From NCBI GenBank assembly GCA_028673005.1, contig CM054114.1, forward strand, positions 22,414,880 through 22,478,879: a stretch of 64,000 nt of DNA. Direction: 5' to 3'. This document shows, piece by piece, positions 9,834 through 19,925 of the stretch (its first letter is position 1; each line of letters opens with the position of its first letter). Source of the DNA: Tanypteryx hageni (taxonomy: Eukaryota > Arthropoda > Insecta > Odonata > Petaluridae). The position numbers and the translations under genes are program-made. The notes beneath the pieces are model-generated. The model had not been told where the DNA came from. It worked only from the letters and a program-made list of their open reading frames with translations, and did no database searches.

Positions 9834-12757
9834 CCGCATCTTCTAATCTTCTCCCTATCACTAATAAAAGCTTATCCTCATATTGCAATTCCAATACAAA
9901 GGCCATTCTATCTGAACAGTTTAAGCCCTTTCCACGCTCCCTCCAGATCCTATATTTAAATGCTCAAAGCCTAACAGCACATATCGAAGAACTCCGTGGT
10001 ATACTACCTAACAATAAAGTACACATCATCGCTATTGCTGAGACCTGGTTGAAACCATCTATGTCTTCCTCTACTGTTAACATTGACGGTTTTAAACTTT
10101 ACCGCAACGATCGCGTTGGCAAAGGCGGCGGCGGTGTCGGAGTATATGTAAGAAACGATATTTCAACTAAATTTATTGAAAGTAGCGAATGTAATTACAG
10201 CAAAAGACCCGAATTTCTCTTTCTTGAATTGAAAATCTATTCACAGAAAATACTTTTCGGTATTTTCTACCGTCCACCCAAAATTGGTCATCTATCCGAT
10301 ATTGATGAAGTCATCTCTAGTCACATTAACGATTACAATCATTTAATAATTACTGGCGATTTTAATGCCAATATACTCGCACCAAACCCTGATTCGACAT
10401 ATTTATATAACTCCTTCAACTCTCTAGGCCTTAGTATTCTACCTCTAAATGCTACTCACCATACTCCTACTTCCTCTACCCTAATTGATTTAGCCGTTAC
10501 CGCCAATCCTGACAAGGTTCTCGCGCATGGCCAACTCTCTGCTCCGGGAATCTCCGCACATGACATAATATACATTGCATATTCAATAAGGAGCCCAACT
10601 CACAAGCCGAAATATATCACCTATAGGGACTTCAAAAACATCAACAATGAGAAGTTAATTGCTGACGCGTCTGCCATGCCTTGGTATTCTATTGAGTACA
10701 TGGACGACATTAACGACAAGGTTGAGGCTTTCAACAATTTTGCACAGTCATTAATCAACACTCACGCTCCACTAAAGACTAAAAGAGTCTCTAAGCCCCA
10801 TGCACCATGGCTCACAACAGACATCAAACTGATAATGAAGAGACGTGACAATGCCTTCCGCATTTTCAAAAATACAAAAACACAGATCTCATTCAACCAA
10901 TTTAAAAAACTAAGAAATAAAACTAAGCAACTTATCAGAAACTCTAAAACTCGGTACATTCATTCACTGTCCCGTCCAAATTCTTCACAATCTTCTCTAT
11001 GGAGTAACTTAAAATTATTTGGTATTGGAAAATCTAAGGATACACAACTTCCTCCTCATATTTGCCTTGATACACTTAACACTCTATTCACCACTCCCCC
11101 AACTCCTGATGACAACGAAATAAAACAGAATCACATACACCACCTACTTCAACACACTCCTCCCACCACAGCATCACCACCATTCCAATTTTCTCCTGTA
11201 ACTCAGCTGGAAGTACTGAATTGTTTACGTAAAATCAAGTCCAGAGCACAAGGTGCTGACGAAATTCCAATAGTCTTCCTTCATAAGATTATTCATCTAG
11301 TTCTACCCGTCATCACTCATATATTCAATTGGTCGCTTATGCAAAACAAATTCCCATCGCAATGGAAACTCGCCATAGTCCGTCCCATACCTAAGAAAAG
11401 TCTTACTTCTGACATAACCGACTTTCGGCCCATCAGTTTACTTCCTGTATTATCAAAGGCATTTGAAAAGGTTTTACATGAACAAATCACATATTTTCTA
11501 ATTAGTAATAATATCGTCGATTCTCTACAATCAGGATTCCGAAAATCACACAGCACTACCACAGCACTCCTCAAAATCACTGACGATATCAGATTAGCAA
11601 TGGACAAAAGAGAAGTCACTATTATGACTCTTCTTGACTTTAGTAAAGCTTTTGACTCTGTAGATGTAAACATACTTCTAACCAAACTGCGCCTCATGAA
11701 CTTCTCCTCAGATTCCCTAAACTTAATTAGTTCTTACCTGAATGATCGCTATCAAAAGGTCGTAACTGACAATCATTCTTCAAGATGGATTAAAGTGTCA
11801 CGTGGCGTACCACAAGGTTCCACCCTCGGGCCACTGCTCTTCCCTCTGTACATTAATGATATATCTTCTCAGTTTGCTCACTGTAAATACCACCTTTATG
11901 CTGATGATCTCCAAATCTATATGCACTCTCGCTCTATTGATCTCCATCTTATCATTGATAAAATGAACCATGACCTCACTTCTTTATCCAAATGGAGCAA
12001 TGTAAATTTCCTCAAAATTAATCCTTTAAAAAGTCAGTCTATTATTATTGGGTATCCCAAACTTCTCTCGTCACTAAACTTCTCAGAACTTCCCCCAATT
12101 CTGCTCAATAACTCTGTCATTCGTTTCCAAAAAACTGCAACCAATCTCGGGTTAGTATTCAATGACACATTGACCTGGACTGATCATATAACTAAAATAT
12201 GTAATACTGTTAACAGTTCTCTTCACTCACTTAAAAGAATTAAAAGCATTACCCATTTCTCCCTTCGCAAGCGACTTATCACCGCTCTTGTCCTTCCTCA
12301 CCTCGATTACTGCGATACGGTCTATCAAGATCTATCTAACGAGCTATCTCTAAAATTGCAGCGTGCACAAAATTCCTGCGTAAGATTCATTTGCGATCTC
12401 CAAAAGAGAGACCATGTCACTCAACCTCTATATACGTTAGGCTGGCTTCGCACTGAAGCTCGTAGACGTCTTCACCTCCTCTCGTTATTTTACCGAATTA
12501 TAACTCTTCAAAACCCGCAGTATCTGAACTCCAAATTTTCCCAAATGAACTCTGTGCACAACGCCAACACTAGGGGCACCAATCTCTTCCAGATCCCACA
12601 TCACAGGACGGAAATTTATAATAAATCCTTCCATGTTACAGCTTGTAGACTTTGGAACGCCCTACCTACTGACCTCCAAAACGCAACATCTCTCCACATA
12701 TTCAAACATAAATACTTTAAATTGCTGTTCTCTGCCCAAAATTCAGGTCAGCTTTAA
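9797..12757 (+). CDS. Endonuclease-reverse transcriptase (CR1/Jockey group), open
   Basis: A 986-codon uninterrupted frame. AP-like endonuclease: LNAQSL near residue 53, AETWL near 80, GIFYRPP near 150, ITGDFNAN near 186, a T/S-LIDLAV block and SAHD near 255. Reverse transcriptase: RPIPKK...DFRPISLLP near 530-555, DFSKAFDSVD near 615, RGVPQGSTLGPL near 670, LYADDLQIY near 700 and the thumb block LGLVFNDTLTW near 790. The C-terminus has LGWLRTEARRR and a late RLWNALP block typical of the CR1/Jockey group. No RNase H. It would nick the target and copy its own RNA there. The first 12 codons lie in the flanking repeat, not in the element; no ATG occurs in the element before the endonuclease, so the true N-terminus, and ORF1, are missing or were never inserted. 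Confidence 0.9.
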   Translation: MIPGTILPISFTSASSNLLPITNKSLSSYCNSNTKAILSEQFKPFPRSLQILYLNAQSLTAHIEELRGILPNNKVHIIAIAETWLKPSMSSSTVNIDGFKLYRNDRVGKGGGGVGVYVRNDISTKFIESSECNYSKRPEFLFLELKIYSQKILFGIFYRPPKIGHLSDIDEVISSHINDYNHLIITGDFNANILAPNPDSTYLYNSFNSLGLSILPLNATHHTPTSSTLIDLAVTANPDKVLAHGQLSAPGISAHDIIYIAYSIRSPTHKPKYITYRDFKNINNEKLIADASAMPWYSIEYMDDINDKVEAFNNFAQSLINTHAPLKTKRVSKPHAPWLTTDIKLIMKRRDNAFRIFKNTKTQISFNQFKKLRNKTKQLIRNSKTRYIHSLSRPNSSQSSLWSNLKLFGIGKSKDTQLPPHICLDTLNTLFTTPPTPDDNEIKQNHIHHLLQHTPPTTASPPFQFSPVTQLEVLNCLRKIKSRAQGADEIPIVFLHKIIHLVLPVITHIFNWSLMQNKFPSQWKLAIVRPIPKKSLTSDITDFRPISLLPVLSKAFEKVLHEQITYFLISNNIVDSLQSGFRKSHSTTTALLKITDDIRLAMDKREVTIMTLLDFSKAFDSVDVNILLTKLRLMNFSSDSLNLISSYLNDRYQKVVTDNHSSRWIKVSRGVPQGSTLGPLLFPLYINDISSQFAHCKYHLYADDLQIYMHSRSIDLHLIIDKMNHDLTSLSKWSNVNFLKINPLKSQSIIIGYPKLLSSLNFSELPPILLNNSVIRFQKTATNLGLVFNDTLTWTDHITKICNTVNSSLHSLKRIKSITHFSLRKRLITALVLPHLDYCDTVYQDLSNELSLKLQRAQNSCVRFICDLQKRDHVTQPLYTLGWLRTEARRRLHLLSLFYRIITLQNPQYLNSKFSQMNSVHNANTRGTNLFQIPHHRTEIYNKSFHVTACRLWNALPTDLQNATSLHIFKHKYFKLLFSAQNSGQL

Positions 12758-13655
12758 CATTTTCTTCTTACCAATTGCAAGACGGCTTCCTTCACTCTTC
12801 CTTACATAATGAACATTAATTAATTTTTTTTTGCAGGTTATCGAGTCCGCAAAGTGTACGCCTCCTTCGACTGTTACCTTTTCATTGTCTAGTGTCTACT
12901 ATGTTATAGTGTTTATACTAATTCTCATTGTATTATATCATTCTGTATTGTTTCATACTATTTTATACTGATTTATATCATTTTGTATTGTTTTATACTA
13001 TTTTATACTGTTTTATATCATTTTGTATTGTTTTATACTATTTCGTATTACTTTATTTTATTATGTATTGTTTTATATCATATGTGTAATTTTATATAAT
13101 TTCCTTCTTTCTTATGTTATGCATGATCCAACAACAATCTCCATATTCATTGTATATATCTCAAGTATATTTCATCTTATTCTGCCTAATTATTGTATTA
13201 TATTTCCTGGTTTGCATTACGTTAATACCTATATATGTATTTGTTTATGACGGTATACAACGATGCTGTATATACGAACACTTACTGTACATACTGCTTT
13301 CTATTTAATGTTGTATTACTATATCATAATATGTACACTATCTAGGGTTTTCGCAGGTTTTTCACACCCCCCTTCTCAGTGGGTGTTTTCCTGCGTGGGT
13401 TTTACTAGGCAGGACATGCCTGTTTTACCTAGGTTTTCCCCACAATCTCTAATCTGTCTTCAATTTTATATATATTTTTTTACTCTGTATGATTTAGGTA
13501 TATACTGTTTATGTTATGCGTATTGTATATCTATATATATATATATCTTACTTTACCTTTTTTTATATTTTTTATATTGACGAAGGGTTAAATGTAAGAA
13601 TGGACCTTATGGTCTAAATTTCGCCCGAATAAAGACGATTATCTATCTATCTATC
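9834..13655 (+). mobile_element. CR1/Jockey-group LINE, 5'-truncated
   Basis: The element runs from just after TACAT (9829-9833) to a (TATC)n tail ending at 13655, followed by TACAT again (13656-13660). That gives a target duplication of at least 5 bp inside the interspersed repeat, and the empty site is seen in copy A at about 1300. The 3' UTR (12758-13655) is T-rich and ends with AATAAAGACGATTATC and the tetranucleotide tail. ORF1 is absent and the ORF2 start is cut, the usual result of incomplete reverse transcription. The intact ORF2 suggests a recent insertion. Confidence 0.85.
12910..13080 (+). repeat. Low-complexity TTTTATACT-type repeat in the LINE 3' UTR
   Basis: Imperfect tandem units alternating TTTTATACTATTTTATACTG and TTTTATATCATTTTGTATTG. 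The small frames at 13023-13308 come from this composition and are not genes. Confidence 0.8.
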
Positions 13656-14125
13656 TACATGGGAAATCTGAAATCCACCGAGCAAGGCAATTTTCTCTTG
13701 CACATTAAAATATCTTAGAATTGTAATATCGAAGCGAGATTTGTACCGATCTCTGAGAGAAAAAGTGGGAATTCTAATTTTTATCGTAAAACGCTCCTCA
13801 TCGACCGTATTTCTTCGAATTTCGCGTAAATACTGCCGTTTTTGCAGTTTTTATCGCTCATTACGAGAGTGTAGCCATAGCAACAACTATTGATGGACTC
13901 GGATTCGGTATAGTCTAATAAATGCAGGTATTGTTTCTGTCGAACGAAAATACGCGTGTTCAATTTAATATCGAATTTTATAACGCTCAATTATGAAATT
14001 TGAGAACATAAGGAGCAACATATCTGCGGTGATTTTAAAGCTTTTAGAGCCAATATAAGTAGGTATTAAATAAATGATTAAATGGAAAGCTCGCATCGTT
14101 AGTTCTGTTTGGGTCGTCTTATTAT
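13656..14125 (+). repeat. Interspersed repeat copy B, right part
   Basis: Matches the reverse complement of copy A: GGGAAATC and TATCTTAGAATTGTAATATC (13661-13725), then CATTACGAGAGTGTAGCC, GCAACAACTATTG, AATTATGAAATTTG and AATAAATGATTAAATGGAAA (13857-14095). About 130 bp separate the two blocks here against about 365 bp in copy A. Confidence 0.75.
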
Positions 14126-14129
14126 TATG

Positions 14130-14775
14130 TTATGCAGAGACATACTTTTCCCTCCTGTTTGTTGTTGTCAACGAAAACAATCTTCGTAACAAATGAAGTA
14201 AACAAGATCTAATTGTAACTAATAAGTTTTATTTTCTTTATCGCGCCTACTGAACATATTAATTGAAAGGAAATGGATTATTCAGGACGAAGAAGTGAAC
14301 TAAAATACGTGTGCACTCAGCTTTTGTAAGTTAAAAGACATAAATAATTTACGACGAAGGAGTGAGCGTGAGTGTAAAGATTAACGTACTTCATCTCAAG
14401 TGAGGTATGTATGAGTTAAATAATAATTCAATTTTCGATTGTTCTAAGGCAATTTCTGTATTTCTTTGGCATCGGTTCTAATATATATCCTTTAGCAGTG
14501 CTTAGACTTTAAATATATCTTGTTTTCTAAATTGATTATATCCAACAATGGAGGCTTATTTCTTGTGTCGTCTCTGTTGGCCGTTACCGTGGAAACCACA
14601 CGATGCAGAACTAGCTCATTCTTGTTGAAAAACGAAGGAAGAAGGAGCAAATAATGGGCGGGAGAGGTAATTAACTTGTTTTTCACCAATATTATTGAAA
14701 ATCTGGCATATTTCAGAACTCGGAAGGTAGCCTAGCTCAGTTGATTAGTGGAATTTTAATTAAATGTTACTACTC
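14130..14775. other. Unassigned intergenic sequence
   Basis: No coding, tandem or terminal repeat signal recognised. A 65-codon minus frame at 14492-14689 has no known motif. Confidence 0.5.
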
Positions 14776-14779
14776 GTTG

Positions 14780-14965
14780 CAATTAACGATCGCTATTCTA
14801 GCCCTAATTTCATCGGTACATTTTGATCCTCTCGTTATCATACTAGCAAGGTGCTTTACTTTACGATCTGAAACTGGTTCCGATGGCTTTCCATCTTACG
14901 TTCAAGTTTTTCCTTTCTCGATATCCAAATCAATTGGATTTTTTCTTATTCGTTTCCTAGGATAA
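14780..14965 (-). pseudogene. Diverged RTE RT fragment
   Basis: The minus strand aligns with the RT region of the RTE family seen at 22.6, 43.6 and 50.1 kb, in the stretch carrying the GGKPLEQVSEYKYLGSII and CTDEIK motifs; here GKPSEPVSD and SKCTDEIRARI-like blocks remain. Short, stop-containing and more diverged than the other copies, so probably an old insertion. Confidence 0.6.
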
Positions 14966-15257
14966 TTTTGCTCATTTAACCTTAGCTGTGTCCGTCCGTC
15001 TTTCGAAGCATTCGTCCTCGGTACAAAGACTAACTATTAATGCATACACAACCAGTAAATTACTTATATAATCCTATCTCGTACAACATCTTTCTTAGCT
15101 TGAAACTATCAAAGTAGGTTTTATGAGTTAATACAAAATATAGTTTTAAGAAATTCTTTTCTTTTTGACAATCTTTGAATAGTTCAAAATGTAAAAGAAA
15201 GAGCAAATCCGTCGACATACGTTAAATCCGAAATTCTTTTCTCATTTTTGTCTGCAG

Positions 15258-15420
15258 ATTTTGGTGATTATTTGGCCCTAGGGCTGGCCATATTAATAGC
15301 TGGCGCTCTGATAGCGTGGTGGATCTGGGGGGTTTGCAGGCGGTACTGCGTCGGGCGCCGAAGGAGATGGTCTGTTGAAGACGGCGTGCCCGACGCGGCG
15401 TACGATACCGCCAATTTGCC
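15258..15420 (+). CDS. Candidate host exon with one transmembrane segment
   Basis: A GC-rich 163-bp block bounded by splice signals: acceptor TTTTTGTCTGCAG just before 15258 and donor CCT|GTAAGTATA just after 15420. The frame reads DFGDYLALG, a hydrophobic segment of about 20 residues (LAILIAGALIAWWIWGV), then a cysteine/arginine-rich juxtamembrane run (CRRYCVGRRRRW) and an acidic stretch SVEDGVPDAAYDTANLP up to the donor. The positive-inside rule predicts a type I single-pass topology. Composition and codon use (many GCG, GGC, CGG) differ sharply from the surrounding AT-rich repeats, as expected for a conserved exon. Incoming phase is non-zero and outgoing phase is 0. I do not recognise the family, and no partner exon was identified. 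Confidence 0.55.
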
Positions 15421-15879
15421 TGTAAGTATAATACTTGCGATTACATTCTTCTTCTTCTCTTATCTTATAAACCCTTCTAATACGTTATTTTATGCTGTTA
15501 ATAACAGAAATGTTTCTGCTCTGATCCGCCTTCGGATCCCAAAGTATGATTTATGTATTTATTTATATAGTATATTGAGAAACTTCATCTACTTCATTTC
15601 ATATCTACATAATTACGTTGTTGTTCTCTTATTCAGAATATATATAATATATAATAAAAAAACACCAGGACCAGCAACACGTGAGTGTTTATCACGATGT
15701 TCTGATTTTTCTGAATATATTTACTCTGATGCGTGAATGTATTTGATGGTGCCAGTCATAGATGAAAATATTTCTCTCTCTCTAAGATTTTAATGTATTA
15801 AATTATATCTCACTTCCCAAAACTTGTTAAGATTGATAAGATTGTTAGCATGTCAGCTGATACTACCAATAGGTACTAA

Positions 15880-17480
15880 CATTGGAGGTGCAAAAAGTAC
15901 AGGTTCTAAGAATCTATTCCGGAAATTATCGCACAACTGTAGTCGAACATTTGTGGGGATTAGTTGCACGGAACACATTTACATTAAAGCGGTCTGTGGA
16001 AGTTGGTATTGTAAAAATATTCAGATTTGTTCACATTGACACGGTACGAGTGGAGGCACTGAAATCATTTTGTGATTTTAACGACAAATTTGGTCGCATA
16101 CGAGCACAAGATTTCTGAGACTGGTGCCTACTCTTGAAAAATAAATACTAATAATGGTACAACAGCTTGTTTTTTTTATAAGTTGAAAATGCCCCCGTTA
16201 TTCTTCCGAAATTAGCCGAAGATCCTAAGTGAGAGAACTTTGGTTCTGGTTATTACACAATGTTGATGCTATTTACAAAATGGAGGGGATGCCGCAAGTG
16301 AATTTTTGCGCATGTATAAGAATTTGGAAGGGAAAGAAATCTAAGTTATTCCGTCCAAAGTGAAAGAAATGGAGAGGAAAAGTGCTAACGAGGGTACAGC
16401 CTTCCCTCGTTTTACAAACCTAATTCGTTCCACGAAAACTGTTCCTCAGGCGAAAACTCGTAAAACAATGTTTATTTTCCCATTACATCCTATGTAAAAA
16501 TTTTAATTGGTTCCGAAGGCCAAAATAAAAAAATATCCCACAGTTCACTTAAAAACAATACCGAATGATAACAAATTGAGAAAAAACATCAATAATGATA
16601 TATTAATGTATTTAAATGACATTCCTAGTCATATGATGTCTTACTCTATATATTAGCGGTATTATGCTATGATATCTTAGCCTATGGTAGCCTACGATAG
16701 GTTAATTAAATGCGGCGTATATGTCCTTCGACCGCTCGCCTTTCTCCAATCTTTGAATAATATGCATTTACTTTCTGGGATACACAAAAAGCCCTTCTCT
16801 CTGTTTTCACTTTACCACTTTCAATAACTGAAAGGCCAAAATATATCTTGATTTAAAAGATAAAAATGCACACCACTCAGCGAACCGAATTTCACAAAGA
16901 ACGGCAACGCGCGTACTGAGACCGAGATGATAATTCTTATTCGGAACAGCGCATTTATTCGATATTTGAAAAAAGAGGATATTCTTGCTAACGTAACGAA
17001 CTCTTATAAGCGAAAATTTGTCGTTCGCAAATCGAATAAAAATAGGCATGAAATTGCTCAGTTCGTGTAAGCAAGAACTGGTAAAATGGTAGTTCGTAAA
17101 ACTAGGGAAGGCTGCATTCATTCCAGCCATCCATCAAGATGATCTTTTTAATGAACTGTGTGTGTGTGTCCATAATTTATATCTTAATGAGAACGCGCTA
17201 GCCGAATGGGACATGGAGTAATTACCTACAGATCAGAGATGGTTAAATGTGCATACTTATAGATTTTTGTCGTGAAAACATTTATATTCCAAGCACAGAA
17301 AATGTGCTAATTCATCGTCTCTTTGCCGGGTACTAACGCTGCGATAGAGAGGTCATTTTCGCTTATTAACAACATTTGAGGAACGGATAAGCCATCGCTT
17401 AATAGTGATGCCATATCATCTCTCTTGGTAATCCCAATGAATTACTGCGAGACTTGCCAAAAGATGATGATGATTTAATT
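15880..17480 (+). pseudogene. hAT-type transposase (ZMYM-like) remnant, interrupted
   Basis: A broken reading frame. At 15882-16118 it reads YRTTVVEHLWGL, then HIDTVRVEALKSFCDF; this resembles the region before the WL box of hAT-related ZMYM/KIAA1586-type transposases. ENAPVILPKL follows near 16190. After a 718-bp MITE the C-terminal dimerisation region resumes near 17300, with VFIPSTENVLI, then TNAAIERSFSLIN and WGTDKPSLNSDAIS-like text. Stops and shifts throughout, no terminal repeats found. Family call by motif resemblance only. Confidence 0.55.
16397..17114. mobile_element. 718-bp MITE inside the hAT remnant
   Basis: Terminal inverted repeats CAGCCTTCCCTCGTTTTAC at the left and, reverse-complemented, CAGCCTTCCCTAGTTTTAC at the right, with similarity running further in. 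Left flank is TA and right flank CA, close to a TA duplication, so a Tc1/mariner-pogo type is likely. No transposase: the 107-codon minus frame at 16807-17130 has no known motif. Confidence 0.75.
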
Positions 17481-17689
17481 TTTATACTTTTGTAGGATTT
17501 TTCATAAAAAGAAATTCACAAATCGGAAAATTTTTTTGTTGGACCATACGTCCCGAATTTTGGATCGGAAAATATGGTCAACGTATGCATATTGTATCTG
17601 GTTACTCCCTTAATAATACCAACTATCAGCAGTGGTTCTCTTCTTCCTTACCCAGTTCCCCAATAAAATGTTGTATAAATATGAAATTC

Positions 17690-18360
17690 CTTTAATGACT
17701 AAATTGACATATTTCGAACGGATCGACTTTAGCAGGGGTGCCACAATTGTATAGTTAAACTTTTCAGTAATTATGAATTTGGGAGGAATTGGCTTAAGGG
17801 AGTTCAACGAAATTTAGTATGAAAAAGGTGTGCAACACAAAAAACAAAAATCAATGCATTTAGTTTATATATGGAAAGCAGAGCTGCCACAATGCAAGTA
17901 ATAAAAACATTATTTTTACAAGTATTTGAGTTGAACTGTCCTCATCAGTTTTACCCAAATTTAATATTTACAATGTACACATACATATAAAACCATTATA
18001 ACATATTTGGACCGGATCAATCGAACAGGTGTGCCATAATTGCAATTGAATCCTTTTAGTAATTATGGATTTTGATGGAATTGGCTGAACGGATTTAAAC
18101 TAAATTTTTTATATAAAATTTGTAAGATTTACCATAATGAAATGAAGATGTGTAAAGCGTAGCTAAAGCGCAGGGCTGTCACAGTAAAAATTAAAATAAT
18201 ATTAGTTTTTATGCGTATTTCTAGAGAACTCACGGCAACGATTTTATCCCAATTAGGTATATATAATCTTCATATAAATAAATAACCAAGAAAACATATT
18301 TTAACCGGGTCGACTATACAGAGCTAGCACAATTAAAATTTTTCTGTAACTATGAATATG
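17690..18360 (+). repeat. Diverged tandem repeat, about 290-bp period
   Basis: Three degenerate units. Markers recur in order: CGGATCGACTTTAGCAG / CGGATCAATCGAACAG / CGGGTCGACTATACAG, then GTGCCACAATTG / GTGCCATAATTG / TAGCACAATTA, then CAGTAATTATGAATTT / TAGTAATTATGGATTTT / CTGTAACTATGAATAT, and GCAGAGCTGCCACA / GCAGGGCTGTCACA. Spacing is about 288 and 295 bp. Non-coding. Confidence 0.7.
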
Positions 18361-18520
18361 ACGTTAAGCACTACTGTGCCGAGGGAAACTGCTGTACGTC
18401 CTCATTTGTTATTAAAATATTTTCATTTATTTTGAAACCCACTAAAGGTTATTTTAATTTAAGGAATGCAATTTGAATAGTAGTTTTAAGGAAGCATTAT
18501 GGAAAAGCTTTAACCCTTCC

Positions 18521-18630
18521 CGTGTCGAATACGATATATTCCGCACTTGCGTTTTTCCCTTGCATGTCGTTTGTGACATATTCCGCATGCCTGCTGTTCC
18601 GTGTCGTATACGATATCTTCCGCATTCTGC
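18521..18630 (+). repeat. Subterminal repeats of the piggyBac element
   Basis: Three copies of a motif ending in TTCCGCA follow the left end: GTGTCGAATACGATATATTC, ATGTCGTTTGTGACATATTC and GTGTCGTATACGATATCTTC. Each has an inner near-palindrome (GTCGNNNNNGAYAT). They may be transposase-binding sites, by analogy with subterminal repeats in other piggyBac elements. Confidence 0.7.
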
Positions 18631-18806
18631 CATTCACTAACATAGCTTTTACTCTACCTTCCGTAAATGATACTGGACGGCAGGAGATGGTCGCTTTCCA
18701 AAGAGAATACTGGTAGTGACGTCAAACCACCGAGTAAGTCAAAATAACCCATAAAATTTACATTTTTCGAACTTGAATTTCCTTTTTGAGAACGTAAACA
18801 TCCGTC

Positions 18807-19430
18807 ATGGCGGACTTGGAAGTATCGCTATCCGATTTGGCCCAATTATTAGCTCAAATAAGTGATCACGAAGAATATTTCCATAGTTTTAGTGATGAAT
18901 CATATAGTCTGATGAATAGTGAAAGGGAATTAGACGAAGATGAGAAGGAAATCGTGTTAAATGGTCAACCTATGCCAAGACTTGAGAAAGGTTGGTTGGA
19001 CTTTGTTTCTAATGACCCTGCTCCAAGTTTTCAACCTAATTTTTGTGAGGTTACACCAGGAATAATTCTTCCAAGTGATTTTAATATTCACAGCGAACCT
19101 ATACAATATTTCCGACTTTTTTTTGGAGATGAAATGATCAGTCTAATACGCGATTAAACCAATCTCTACGGCAAAAACAGAAAATTGGCCAAGCAGAATT
19201 CGTCTACATCACGTCTCGCTAAATGGAAGAGTAGTGAATCTTGTGATATCGAGGCCTTCCTTGGCGTAATTATAAACATGGGCCTAAATCCAAAGACTGA
19301 AATACAAGAATATTTTAGTACAGAATGGATCAAGCAAATGCAATTTTTTGGCGATGTTTTTTCTTTAAATGATTTTCTCATGCTATTTTCCAATTGCATT
19401 GAGGACTATCACACAAAGAAAAATATTTGA
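18807..19430 (+). pseudogene. piggyBac transposase N-terminal part, broken
   Basis: A frame starting MADLEVSLSDLAQLL runs to an in-frame TAA at 19155-19157 and continues in the same frame to 19430. The second part (IEAFLGVIINMGLNPKTEI and YFSTEWIKQM) matches the start of the DDE_Tnp_1_7 (piggyBac) domain. The acidic N-terminal region is also usual for the family. The catalytic aspartates and the Cys-rich C-terminus are absent because of the internal deletion. Confidence 0.75.
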
Positions 19431-19925
19431 GTAGTAGCGGAGTGCAAACAGATGTAAATATTCAATTAACTGTAAATAGTGTATATTAGTTAGAGACAGT
19501 ATTCAGAGATGCACCACCAGTTTTAGAAAAATCACTGCTAAACAACATCATACTTGGAGAGTAATAACTACCTCATATCTATAATATTTATGTTATAAGT
19601 GCAGTTTTCATATATATGAATATGTAGTTGACTGATTTGGCTTTTAAAAAAATATCCATTTTCAAAAAATTATATCTGAAAATAATGAACAGGAATTTAT
19701 AATCTCTGTATATTTTAGCGACATGGGAAGGGTTAAAACGTTTGTAGTTGTGAATGCAATTGTCGAGTCGAGATTAATTTTCTGTTATAATAATAATAAT
19801 TTGCTGCTGTGACCCCAGTATGAGGCATTGCATTGTCAAGAGCATAATCAATAAAAAATACAGTAAAATACAATGAATAAAAGTGCACAACACTACAATA
19901 CAAAAGCCACCATTTAAGAAAAATT

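Larger units (their letters stand above)
18514..19732 (+). mobile_element. Non-autonomous piggyBac element
   Basis: A 1219-bp element bounded by TTAA on both sides (18510-18513 and 19733-19736). Left end CCCTTCCCGTGTCG, right end reverse-complemented CCCTTCCCATGTCG: a 14-bp inverted repeat with one mismatch. TTAA duplication plus a CCC start is diagnostic of piggyBac. It holds only the N-terminal part of a transposase gene, so it is an internal-deletion derivative. Confidence 0.9.
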
